The notes under the pieces: generated by a model
Told to the model about the DNA's origin: nothing
The model's database searches: none
The model's input: the letters and a program-made list of their open reading frames with translations, nothing else
Shown: piece by piece, positions 11,901-18,755 of the stretch
How positions within the stretch are numbered: the stretch's first letter is position 1
Layout of the letters: every line of letters starts with the position of its first letter
Program-made: the position numbers and the translations under genes
Origin: Scytonema millei VB511283
GTDB taxonomy: Bacteria > Cyanobacteriota > Cyanobacteriia > Cyanobacteriales > Chroococcidiopsidaceae
NCBI RefSeq assembly: GCF_000817735.3
Contig: NZ_JTJC03000001.1
Coordinates: 1,127,336-1,191,335, forward strand
Length of the DNA: 64,000 nt
Direction: 5' to 3'

Positions 11901-14685
11901 TGTATTCCACTTGATTGTGAGGGGTTTGGCTACCTTCAACCACTTGGGTAACACTGCTGTATTTCATTTCCTGCAATTCAACGCTGACTCGTTGCCCCGT
12001 CACGGCTTTGCCTGTAGGATCGGTAACGATGACTTGAATCGGGAAAGATCTACCAGCATCGGCGACAAAATCACTTTGCAAACCGATAAGGCGATCGCTC
12101 GGTAGTGCCGTAAACGTGCGAGAATCAGCTACAGATAGATTGGAAACATCCGATATCTGCACATCTACGCGATAAGTCATAGGATACGGTAAATCCTTAG
12201 CTACAGGGACAACTTGACTGCTTTTCCCTGATATATCTAAAACTTGACGCGATCGCAATACATCACTAGTAATATTAGGACTTTCTTCGGGCCAAAACCA
12301 CTGTCGCCCAAACGAAAATTGTTCCCAGCCTTGAGGATTAAAATTAGTTTGACTGCGGGTGACGTAATATTGTGCTTTTCCTCCTTCTACAGGCGCACCA
12401 AATAAATAGTTACTTTGGGCTGTAGCTGCAATCTTATCGTCAGATAGGACGAATTCTTTATCTAAATGCAGTTCTACTTTAAAATTCGGTGGTTTAAATT
12501 CAGCTACGCGAAATTCACCTGAAATTTCTGCACCACTTTCACCTATGGCACGAATTGAATAGTATCCTAAAGGTTGACTGGAACTGAGAGGTAATTCTAG
12601 AGAAAATGTCCCGAATTCATTTGTAGTTTGAGTTCCTAAATCTGTCTTTTCTCCGTTCGGATTTTCTAGCGTGACTTGATAAGAGACATTTTTATCTTGT
12701 TTAATCACCCCATTTTGCAAATAATAAGCTGTGCCAGTCAACTCAGCCTTTTCCCCTGGCTGATATAATTGACGATCTGAGAAAATCGTACCTCGCGATT
12801 CAATTTTATTACTGTTCCATCCCGCATCAATACCGTAGCCATAAGAACCGCTATACTCTTCATTACGAGCAAAAGCCCAATCTTGATTTTCACGGGCAAT
12901 TACAAGTAACTTAGGTGGTGTATTAAACTCTGCACCCCTCATACAATTCTGCAAATTTTGACGATTTAGCAGTAAAGTTCCAGTTGAATCTGTTTTCCCA
13001 ATTGCACAAGCTACGGTTTCAATTCTAGATTTTGCCTCTAATTTAGATTCGTAAATCTCAATATTTGCATTCGCTACAGCCGCACCATCCGCAAGGTGAT
13101 GAACTCGAATCAAACCTGAATCGGGAAACCACTGACTAAATATGCCTAAATTAGTTAACTGCACTAATCCGTAAAATGTCGGTTCGCGCCACTGCTGCTT
13201 ACCATTTTCCTTATAACTATTAGTCCGTGCCTGCACGCCATAAGCTAACATTCCTGTAGACTTGCCCAGTTTTTCTCGAATAGGAACAGTAGTATCAATG
13301 GATTGATTTTTGCGTCCTTTGACAGGAAATTTTTGCCAAGAACTCGGCGAGGGAAGTAAATTGTTACCATCCCCTTGAGGATAGGCGGAATCAATATAAA
13401 CTAAATCTTCTGGCTGTACGACTTTATAGGCTGCTTTATACCTCGATTCAGGCAAATTAACCGTACTAATATTTAATTGTAAATCTTTGCCGTCGGGAAA
13501 GATATTCAAATCTGAAGGAACCCAAATATCGGGGGAAACATCTCCAGTAGTAAATTTTTGATTAATAGATTTACCGAGAGTTTGCCCGAACTTATCTTTG
13601 AGATTTGCACCTAAAGTTACAGTATAAGTCGTTGCTGGTTCTAAAGCATAAGGATTGAGGTTGACAATATTATTACCTTCATCAGCTTGCACCAAACGCG
13701 GCAATTTTTTAGGTGCTGGCTGAATTGTAATATTTGCGATCGCCGATTCTGCAACCAAACCATTATTAAATTGTAATTGAGGACTACCTTGAACAAATCT
13801 ACCGTAAGCTCCACCAGCATCAGCTTGTCCGATATACTGAATTTTATCGAACGCTAAAGGTGCGTAAGTTTGTACCTGAGTTGCAAAAGTAGATGTACTT
13901 GGTAAATTTCCATGCAAAGGTAGCAAACCACGGGCAAATTCTAAGCGGTAACGAGTTGCTTTGTCTAGATTTTGTTGCGGCGTTATGATATAATTCCAAT
14001 CGCGATTAGCAGGATCGAATTTCTCCTGAGATGAGTTATCTTCCTCAGTCGCTTCCTGTTTCTCCAACTGAATTTTCAGCGGTACGCTTTGTTTCTCCTC
14101 TGCTACAAGTTGGGCTTGTTTTGATAATGAATCTAAATTCAATTCGACATTGGAAGCAAATTTCAGCGTTGGTTGTAAACCTAAAGGTTCAGATGAAGAT
14201 TCTGAATTAGGCTCGATTCCTGGTAAGTTGAATAACTTAATTGCTTCAGTGCTGAAAGTCCAAGCAAGATCCTTATCTAAACGATGATTTTTTAAGTCTG
14301 CCAATCCAGCTTTAAGGGTAATTCTAACCCGCGTAGCTTTCGGTAAAGCGCGATCGCCTTGAAACCCTACCATGCGAGGCGTAAGAAAGCGAAATTGTCC
14401 TGTTATAGGTGGATATAGTTCAAATTTCTTTAAAATATCTTGACTGCTATCAAGACTCTCAACTGGAATTAGCGCCTCTTTAAACCGAATCCGAATTTGG
14501 GCTTTTGTTTCAGCTTCCCCAATCGGACTAATTTGTTCAATCCAACTCGGTAATGGTGGCGGTGGAATTGGTGCAACAATTGGTAATGTTTCATCCGATA
14601 ACCGTGCCGTACCGCACCCTGCTAAGCCTAGTATAAGTGTTAGCACCAGCAGGAAATGCCACCCAATTCTCACGCCCCTAGCCAC
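8914..14685 (-). CDS. Alpha-2-macroglobulin family lipoprotein, no thioester
   Basis: A 1923-residue protein with a lipoprotein signal: basic N-terminus, hydrophobic helix and lipobox LAGC with Cys24 as acylation site. Behind it are Ig-like/macroglobulin modules, a bait-like region and the MG/TED/CUB segment with the conserved FTLPDDLTTWRVMAVATD and YRDRVVAYSDRLEPGVYQLHY stretches of bacterial A2M proteins (YfhM/PA4489-like). In the thioester domain, where E. coli has a CLEQ motif, I read DEEQLPFLEP (about residue 1433) and no CxEQ anywhere, so covalent trapping of proteases looks lost. Likely a periplasmic or outer-membrane envelope-defence protein. Unlike many bacteria there is no penicillin-binding protein 1C gene next door. 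Single gene, convergent with ilvA. Confidence 0.9.
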   Translation of the reverse strand: MARGVRIGWHFLLVLTLILGLAGCGTARLSDETLPIVAPIPPPPLPSWIEQISPIGEAETKAQIRIRFKEALIPVESLDSSQDILKKFELYPPITGQFRFLTPRMVGFQGDRALPKATRVRITLKAGLADLKNHRLDKDLAWTFSTEAIKLFNLPGIEPNSESSSEPLGLQPTLKFASNVELNLDSLSKQAQLVAEEKQSVPLKIQLEKQEATEEDNSSQEKFDPANRDWNYIITPQQNLDKATRYRLEFARGLLPLHGNLPSTSTFATQVQTYAPLAFDKIQYIGQADAGGAYGRFVQGSPQLQFNNGLVAESAIANITIQPAPKKLPRLVQADEGNNIVNLNPYALEPATTYTVTLGANLKDKFGQTLGKSINQKFTTGDVSPDIWVPSDLNIFPDGKDLQLNISTVNLPESRYKAAYKVVQPEDLVYIDSAYPQGDGNNLLPSPSSWQKFPVKGRKNQSIDTTVPIREKLGKSTGMLAYGVQARTNSYKENGKQQWREPTFYGLVQLTNLGIFSQWFPDSGLIRVHHLADGAAVANANIEIYESKLEAKSRIETVACAIGKTDSTGTLLLNRQNLQNCMRGAEFNTPPKLLVIARENQDWAFARNEEYSGSYGYGIDAGWNSNKIESRGTIFSDRQLYQPGEKAELTGTAYYLQNGVIKQDKNVSYQVTLENPNGEKTDLGTQTTNEFGTFSLELPLSSSQPLGYYSIRAIGESGAEISGEFRVAEFKPPNFKVELHLDKEFVLSDDKIAATAQSNYLFGAPVEGGKAQYYVTRSQTNFNPQGWEQFSFGRQWFWPEESPNITSDVLRSRQVLDISGKSSQVVPVAKDLPYPMTYRVDVQISDVSNLSVADSRTFTALPSDRLIGLQSDFVADAGRSFPIQVIVTDPTGKAVTGQRVSVELQEMKYSSVTQVVEGSQTPHNQVEYKTVAQTHTFSSDTPQTVYLTPPTSGSYRIRANFINAKDESTATDTQIWATGDNGVNWGDRYTNNRLELKLDKDSYQPGETATVLIQSPYPEAELYLAVVRHDTLYRTIIPVKGGAPQVQFQVTADMLPNAAVEAVLVRQGTPISQVEPGSLENLVRIGFVPFKINLADKYLKVQLNPEKRSLAPGEAQTVELQLQDAAGNLLQGQFAVMVVNEAVLQLSGYRLPDLVQTVYAEQPISTRFADNRPNVVLSALSSPLDKGWGYGGGNSAGLASTRVRTNFQPLAYYNGAVQTDASGRAKVTFTLPDDLTTWRVMAVATDGDLRFGNGEETFIATKPLLSNPILPQFARVGDRFDAGLSVTNTTGQSGTLAIQGAVDGSVQFADNTSGKGSFSENIGSRTREILQNLPLQAKSGTSAYRFPFVANRSGKAIVKFTTQLNGTTDAFAVPLEVKPLEVTEQVVESGVTSDRATIPLNIDNNVVPDVGGLGIFLASTPIANITAPVKQVLDEEQLPFLEPAASQLAIAANLQILSQAYGQTVTNFNPSQQAKALERLQKLQLPDGGFASLPGEKTSDPLVSPYAAEAIATAQTAGFDLDAKMVRQLKIYLQKLLANPSQYDFCQESPCKERLRLEAAIALSELGNKQNDFLADIYNGRDRFDLVTKIKLARYLHLFPEWQQEAKILTNQLQETIYETGRSAVVNLPSGWQWLNSPTTSQAQALRLFIDLKAKPEVLARLLQGLLALRREGTWQTTYDNAEALTALVQYSRLQPTPPNFTANVQLGNKNLTPTQFEGYRKPSVDISVPMTQLPRGQKNLNLTLKKSGRGMLHYLLAYRYRLQGEQPGRLNGLRVTREIRPANETTALQRIGLYAPAEPLTVTVGQVFDIGLEIISDRPVDRVVITDPLPAGFEAVDTSFQTATPYFQPQQDSWEIGYQTIYRDRVVAYSDRLEPGVYQLHYLVRSVTPGTFLWSGAEAHLQYAPEEFGRCSSSRLVIQNSP

Positions 14686-14838
14686 AGTTCTTCTCGCTTT
14701 ACTCGCACAGTATTTCTGTGATAGCTCACGCGGCTACATGGTTCCGAAATCCCTACAATTCTTTAGAAGTTGTTTGTGGGAAACCAGCGTTGCTTTATCT
14801 ATGCGTCGTATCCCACCACAATTACATCTGAAGAATTT

Positions 14839-14855
14839 ATATATATGTTACATTT
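14839..14855. repeat. 17-bp inverted repeat, left arm
   Basis: ATATATATGTTACATTT. Its exact reverse complement lies at 15480-15496, so the pair brackets the gene at 14903-15451. This arm is about 47 bases beyond that gene's stop and 150 bases upstream of the macroglobulin start. It may be an operator or an element end; no flanking target duplication is visible. Confidence 0.6.
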
Positions 14856-14902
14856 ACATGTGGCGAACTCTGGCGAGCTTATGCAGTTTGACTGCTCAAT
14901 CT

Positions 14903-15451
14903 TTAATTTGGTAGCCAGGTGAGCTTAGCCTTCTCTCCGCGATACGCTGCACCTTCCTTATCTCTCCACTCAAAGTATATTTCGATTGGTACTTCCAAAT
15001 TCTTGGCAAGGTGTAAAGTATTGCGCCATGCTAGATTAGCATCTACACCTTGTACTGAAATATTTGTTTCTGGTAGATAGTTAAATCCAGAAGTGTTATT
15101 TTCACCTTTGACGACATTGGATAATGTCAAATCAATGAGGCGATCTACAGACATCCCCTGACGCACAGCAAACTCATGTATTGTGTGAACAATCTTGTTC
15201 CAGTTTGGTTGACGAATTTCTCGTCCATCAATGGTGGCTCTGATAACTCTTGTATGACGTAGATCGTTGCGTGTAAAAGAGCCTAAATCCATATAATCAT
15301 TTTCGATTTCGGAAACCTGTCGAGTTTGGTTATGTGCTTCGTATTCATTCAATAACCGCTCGATAACAGTGATAGGCGTGTCTTCAAAGGGAATGGCGAT
15401 GGCTTGTAGCCTCTTGTAGAGAGGCTCTGGGATTCTAACGACTGGCATCAT
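14903..15451 (-). CDS. Unknown protein, N-terminal helix-turn DNA-binding-like segment
   Basis: I do not recognise a named family. From the Met-Met pair at 15446-15451 the product is 182 residues; the frame stays open to an ATG at 15490, which lies in the right inverted-repeat arm and would add 13 unlikely residues. The first 40 residues (MPVVRIPEPLYKRLQ...TPITVIERLLNEYE) look like a short strand plus two helices as in ribbon-helix-helix proteins. The C-terminal half (about 70-182) is a compact domain with NWNKIVHTIHEF, SVQGVDANLAW and IYFEWRDKEGAAYRGEKAKL. A self-regulating DNA-binding protein is plausible given the inverted repeat over its 5' region, but this is inference. Confidence 0.7.
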   Translation of the reverse strand: MMPVVRIPEPLYKRLQAIAIPFEDTPITVIERLLNEYEAHNQTRQVSEIENDYMDLGSFTRNDLRHTRVIRATIDGREIRQPNWNKIVHTIHEFAVRQGMSVDRLIDLTLSNVVKGENNTSGFNYLPETNISVQGVDANLAWRNTLHLAKNLEVPIEIYFEWRDKEGAAYRGEKAKLTWLPN

Positions 15452-15479
15452 ACAGTTTATATAAAGGTGTTTTCTATAA

Positions 15480-15496
15480 AAATGTAACATATATAT
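15480..15496. promoter_or_regulatory. 17-bp inverted repeat, right arm; candidate operator
   Basis: AAATGTAACATATATAT, exact reverse complement of 14839-14855. It sits 29-45 bases upstream of the chosen start of the unknown gene on the minus strand, where a promoter would be expected, and it is extremely AT-rich. Candidate autoregulatory operator. Confidence 0.4.
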
Positions 15497-15608
15497 TTAT
15501 AAATAATGAAGAACTCTCTGACTCTTGGAAAGACATAACTACAGTCATGGGACAAACATGAGCTAGACAAACGTTTGCTACGATCGCAGCAGAGATTCTC
15601 ACGTTTTT

Positions 15609-16043
15609 ATGACACTAGCAATTGAGGCAGAACTTGCACCGCTAGAAACCAATGCTGATAGTGTAGTTTTGGTAGGCAAAACTCGTGTAACGCTCGATAC
15701 TGTAGTTGCCGTTTTCAAGCAAGGAGCGACAGCAGAGGAAATTGTCTATCGCTATCCATCGCTGAAGCGAGCTGATGTAAATGCCACAATTGCTTTTTAT
15801 CTCAATCATCAACAAGAAGTTGAAGTTATGAGTCTCAAGTGCGCCCCCAAGTTGAAGAAAGCGATCGTGGCAAGATTGTGGCGATCGATATCGAAATCGG
15901 AGATTTTGAAGTCGATAAGAGCGAAATCGCTGCTTGCGATCGCCTTGAAGCGCGTCATCCAGATGCTCAAATTTGGATTGTTCGCATTGGCTCTCGATAC
16001 GTTCGTCGATTCGGCGGACGTACTCAGAGAACTGCATGATTAG
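15609..16043 (+). CDS. DUF433 antitoxin-like protein with shifted C-terminus
   Basis: Residues 1-76 match the DUF433 family, small helix-turn-helix proteins often annotated as antitoxins: KTRVTLDTVVAVFKQGATAEEIVYRYPSL and ATIAFYLNHQQEVE are characteristic. After about base 15830 the frame no longer looks like the family and runs to 16043 through DNA that, in another frame, encodes the conserved tail of a different small protein. The normal DUF433 end and the start of the next gene have apparently been lost in a deletion or frameshift. Start ATG at 15609. No DUF5615/PIN-like toxin partner is present. Function as an antitoxin is doubtful. Confidence 0.55.
   Translation: MTLAIEAELAPLETNADSVVLVGKTRVTLDTVVAVFKQGATAEEIVYRYPSLKRADVNATIAFYLNHQQEVEVMSLKCAPKLKKAIVARLWRSISKSEILKSIRAKSLLAIALKRVIQMLKFGLFALALDTFVDSADVLRELHD
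15824..16039 (+). pseudogene. Remnant of a small conserved cyanobacterial protein
   Basis: Open from just after a TGA at 15821, this frame encodes SQVRPQVEESDRGKIVAIDI and then GDFEVDKSEIAACDRLEARHPDAQIW...VRIGSRYVRRFGGR, which I recall as the body of a roughly 80-residue cyanobacterial protein usually preceded by a short helical N-terminus (about 15 residues). That N-terminus and a start codon are missing; the only start is a GTG at 15839 inside conserved sequence. It is fused out of frame to the DUF433 gene. Confidence 0.5.
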
Positions 16044-16101
16044 AGGCGTGGTCAAGGGTTCCTACTCAGATCCAGAGTCGAACTCGATCGCGATACTATA
16101 G
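16036..16101 (+). pseudogene. Short remnant resembling the start of a clan AA aspartic protease
   Basis: ATG at 16036 overlaps the TGA of the previous remnant. The first codons read MIRGVVKGSY, similar to the MIxGVV start of small retropepsin-like proteins that I recall following the upstream gene in cyanobacteria. The frame closes after 21 residues, before any catalytic DTG motif. Weakly supported. Confidence 0.25.
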
Positions 16102-16128
16102 AGTCAATCTGAAGTGCGGGTTTTTCCT

Positions 16129-16329
16129 ATGACTACCTTGCCAGAAATCGAAGCAGCTATTAAACAATTGCCTGAAGGCGATGTTCGCCAACTCTCAGCT
16201 TGGTTACAAGAGTATTTGGAACAGATGTGGGATCGGCAAATTGAAGCCGATTTAGGATCGGGCAAACTGGACAAGTTAATTGCTAAAGCAGAGGCGGATA
16301 TTGCAGCTAACCGAGTCAGAAGTCTTTGA
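16129..16329 (+). CDS. Antitoxin-like small protein, C-terminus cut
   Basis: A 66-residue acidic helical protein, TLPEIEAAIKQLPEGDVRQL...WLQEYLEQMWDRQIEADLGSGKLDKLIAKAEADI, of the type encoded in front of ParE/RelE-like toxins in cyanobacteria. The ATG at 16129 is preferred over an in-frame GTG at 16114. Family members, as I recall them, continue a few residues past NRVR; here the frame runs into the next antitoxin-like gene and stops. No toxin gene follows, so this is probably an orphan or inactive antitoxin. Confidence 0.5.
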   Translation: MTTLPEIEAAIKQLPEGDVRQLSAWLQEYLEQMWDRQIEADLGSGKLDKLIAKAEADIAANRVRSL

Positions 16330-16513
16330 TGCGATTAAAAGTTTATCTACTGACGAAAAGCAAGCAATTCAACTGCTACTGAAACAGGATCTCCGTGAAG
16401 AACGACGACAACAGATATATGAAAACTTTCAATCGGCGCAGGTTGAACAGCAAAAAAGCAAGCTAAACTTTTCTGCCAATATTAATAAATTGAGACAACT
16501 GATGGAGGAGTAA
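16280..16513 (+). CDS. Second antitoxin-like protein, start lost
   Basis: The recognisable part begins at LTESEVFDAIKSLSTDEKQAIQLLLKQDLREERRQQIYENFQ and ends KLNFSANINKLRQLMEE, a small all-helical cyanobacterial protein. The only start in frame is a TTG at 16280 that lies inside the preceding gene, and the first ten residues are a frame-shifted reading of that gene. A deletion seems to have joined the two genes around 16310. Expression is doubtful. Confidence 0.4.
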   Translation: MLKQRRILQLTESEVFDAIKSLSTDEKQAIQLLLKQDLREERRQQIYENFQSAQVEQQKSKLNFSANINKLRQLMEE

Positions 16514-16541
16514 TAATCGACGTATGAATGGTATATCCTAG

Positions 16542-16660
16542 CAATTATTAGCTTCTTTTGACCGATTACCAGAAGATGAAAAGCAACAAGTTGCCATTGA
16601 GATTCTACGTCGTATCAGCTTACAAGTTCCTCCGCTTTCTGACCTCAAGCAACGGTTTCA
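16542..16660 (+). pseudogene. Third antitoxin-like remnant
   Basis: Directly after a TAG at 16539 the frame reads QLLASFDRLPEDEKQQVAIEILRR and then VPPLSD, the body of another common cyanobacterial antitoxin. There is no start codon, the C-terminus changes into unrelated sequence after about 16640, and a repeat follows. Degraded copy. Confidence 0.45.
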
Positions 16661-16699
16661 TGGTTGGCTGCATCGAACTTTTGATGCTCAAAGTCTTGG

Positions 16700-16850
16700 A
16701 CATCCCCTTAATCCCCCTTGGAAAGGGGGAAAAAAGCTATTCTTAGCCCACGCCACTTTACTCAACGGGGGCGACGAAGTCCGCGATAGCGCCACCCCCG
16801 CACGTAAGTGGCTCCCCTTTTTAAGGGGGTTGGGGGGATCGAACCAAAAT
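16700..16850. repeat. Composite dispersed palindromic repeats
   Basis: Holds an 8-bp hairpin (TCCCCCTT/AAGGGGGA, 16712-16730), a 33-base G5...C5 unit at 16767-16799 that recurs exactly at 21884-21916, and a CCCCTT...AAGGGGG tail. Noncoding; it occupies most of the gap between the antitoxin remnants and the 2-oxoglutarate decarboxylase gene. The rest of 16851-16996 is AT-rich with short ACTTACG repeats. Confidence 0.7.
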
Positions 16851-16996
16851 CTACGAAGTATTGCGGACAAATGCCCGTCCCACAAAAACAGCTAATTCAT
16901 TCACCAGTTATCAATTGCTAGTTATCAGTGAACAAAGGGAGCGCGCGAGTAGGAAAAATGACTTTTAACTTCTGACTTACGACTTACGACTTAAAA

Positions 16997-18640
16997 TTAC
17001 TCCCACAGCTTGCAGCTAAGATCCCCAGATTTTTGTGTCAAGCGCAGGTTTTCGCGGTAGTCAACAGGGCAATCGATGACGGATGGGACATCATCAGCTA
17101 AAGCAGCCTTAAGCATGGGAATCAAATCGGTTGCCGATTCTACACGGTAGCCTTTTAGTCCCATACTTTCAGCTAATTTGACAAAATCTGGATTGCCGAA
17201 TCGAACGTAGGTTGATTCGCCGAATTGATTGTGCTGCTTCCATTCAATTAAGCCATAGCCGCCATCATTAAAAATTAGGGTGACAAATGGGTGTCCGACG
17301 CGCAAGGCTGTTTCCAACTCCTGACAATTCATCATGAAACCGCCATCACCAGTAGCGGCAATCACTTTGCGATCGGGATAGACTAGCTTAGCCGCGATCG
17401 CCCCTGGAATCGCAATTCCCATCGCCGCGAAACCATTAGAGATTAAACAAGTATTGGGGCGATCGCAGTGATAATTGCGGGCAATCCACATCTTATGCGC
17501 CCCGACATCTGAAATTAAAATATCTTCTGGTCCCAAAACCTGCCGCAGGTCGTAAATTAATTTTTGCGGCTTGATCGGATAGCCGGGATCGTTAGCATAG
17601 TGTTCGTAATCAGCGCGAATATCTGCTTGCAGTTCCAAAGCGTAAGGATTCGGCTTGCCACTGCGATCGGCGCGTTGCAAAATTTCATTCAAGGAATCAG
17701 AAATATCTCCTACGACTTCCGCCAATGGAATGTAGCTACTATCAATTTCGGCTGGATTTGCTCCGACATGGACGATGGGAATTTCACCTGCTGGATTCCA
17801 GCGTTTGGGCGAATACTCAATCAAGTCATAGCCAATAGAAATAACTAAATCTGTATTGTCAAAGGCGCAATTAATAAAATCTCGCAGTTGCAATCCTACT
17901 GCCCATAAAGCTAAAGGATGGGTGTAGGGAATGACACCTTTACCCATAAAAGTGTTGATAACAGGGATATTCAAGCGCGTCGCAAATTCCGTCACCGCTT
18001 CGCTAGCATTTGCCCGAATTGCCCCATTACCAACTAAAAGCAAGGGATTGTGAGCTTTAGAAATTGCCGTCGCTGCCTCAGTAATACTGTGAAACGAAGC
18101 ATAAGTTTTTTCTAAGCCTGTTTTACTTAGAGGCATACCTGCCGCTGGCATCGCCGCGATGTTCTCTGGTACGTCAATATGCACCGCACCAGGTTTTTCA
18201 CTTTGCGATCGCTTGAATGCCCTGCGAACTAGCTCTGGTGTAATGCTGGGGCGCACGATCTGAGCGCTCCACTTCGTTACGGGGGCAAACATTGCCACCA
18301 AATCTAAGTATTGGTGAGACTCGATATGCATCCGATCCGTCCCCACCTGTCCGGTAATCGCCACTAAGGGCGCACCATCTAGATTCGCATCCGCTACCCC
18401 TGTCATCAAATTCGTTGCCCCTGGACCCAAGGTAGAGAGGCATACGCCAGCTTTTCCTGTCAAGCGTCCGTAAACATCCGCCATGAACGCCGCACCCTGT
18501 TCGTGACGAGTCGTAATGAACTGAATGGAAGATTTCTTCAACGCCTCCAAAACGTGCAGGTTCTCTTCCCCTGGTAAACCAAACACGTATTCCACGCCTT
18601 CATTTTCCAAACATTGCACTAACAGTTCTGCCGTATTCAT
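16997..18640 (-). CDS. 2-oxoglutarate decarboxylase (acetolactate synthase-like ThDP enzyme)
   Basis: 547-residue thiamine-diphosphate enzyme with the acetolactate-synthase fold: catalytic Glu47 (TTRHEQGAAF), GDG...N cofactor motif at residues 431-458, and a central FAD-like domain. By similarity alone it would be called a large acetolactate synthase subunit, but it lies directly downstream of succinate-semialdehyde dehydrogenase. In Synechococcus sp. PCC 7002 that arrangement (A2770-A2771) encodes 2-oxoglutarate decarboxylase and SSADH, which convert 2-oxoglutarate to succinate via succinic semialdehyde. I therefore assign the decarboxylase role, with AlsS-type acetolactate synthase as the alternative. 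ATG start at 18640; the upstream gap of 115 bases contains heptamer repeats. Confidence 0.85.
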   Translation of the reverse strand: MNTAELLVQCLENEGVEYVFGLPGEENLHVLEALKKSSIQFITTRHEQGAAFMADVYGRLTGKAGVCLSTLGPGATNLMTGVADANLDGAPLVAITGQVGTDRMHIESHQYLDLVAMFAPVTKWSAQIVRPSITPELVRRAFKRSQSEKPGAVHIDVPENIAAMPAAGMPLSKTGLEKTYASFHSITEAATAISKAHNPLLLVGNGAIRANASEAVTEFATRLNIPVINTFMGKGVIPYTHPLALWAVGLQLRDFINCAFDNTDLVISIGYDLIEYSPKRWNPAGEIPIVHVGANPAEIDSSYIPLAEVVGDISDSLNEILQRADRSGKPNPYALELQADIRADYEHYANDPGYPIKPQKLIYDLRQVLGPEDILISDVGAHKMWIARNYHCDRPNTCLISNGFAAMGIAIPGAIAAKLVYPDRKVIAATGDGGFMMNCQELETALRVGHPFVTLIFNDGGYGLIEWKQHNQFGESTYVRFGNPDFVKLAESMGLKGYRVESATDLIPMLKAALADDVPSVIDCPVDYRENLRLTQKSGDLSCKLWE

Positions 18641-18659
18641 CTACCTTTCTCCTTGATTG

Positions 18660-18750
18660 GGTAATGGGTAATAGCTGACGGTTGACAGTTGACGGTTGAC
18701 GGTTAACAGTTAACTGTCAACCACTGCCTACCAACTACCAATTACCAATT
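18660..18750. repeat. Heptameric tandem repeats between the bypass genes
   Basis: Runs of GTTGACG/GTTAACA/AGTTGAC followed by their complement TTAACTGTCAAC, then ACCAATT units. The direct and inverted units could form a hairpin in the transcript joining the two genes. Confidence 0.65.
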
Positions 18751-18755
18751 ACCTC

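Noticed and set aside
8914-14685. Several long plus-strand frames opposite the macroglobulin gene
   Set aside because: Antisense shadows of a long coding region with biased codon use; none has a recognisable domain.
14839-15496. Inverted-repeat unit as a transposon
   Set aside because: No transposase motif in the enclosed protein and no target-site duplication next to the repeats; left as an operator or cassette question.
16558-16746. 62-codon frame after the second antitoxin-like gene
   Set aside because: A shifted reading of the third antitoxin remnant and then of a palindromic repeat; the coding signal is in another frame.
16997-18640. Annotation as acetolactate synthase of branched-chain synthesis
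   Set aside because: No small regulatory subunit gene nearby and adjacency to SSADH favours 2-oxoglutarate decarboxylase; retained as an alternative.
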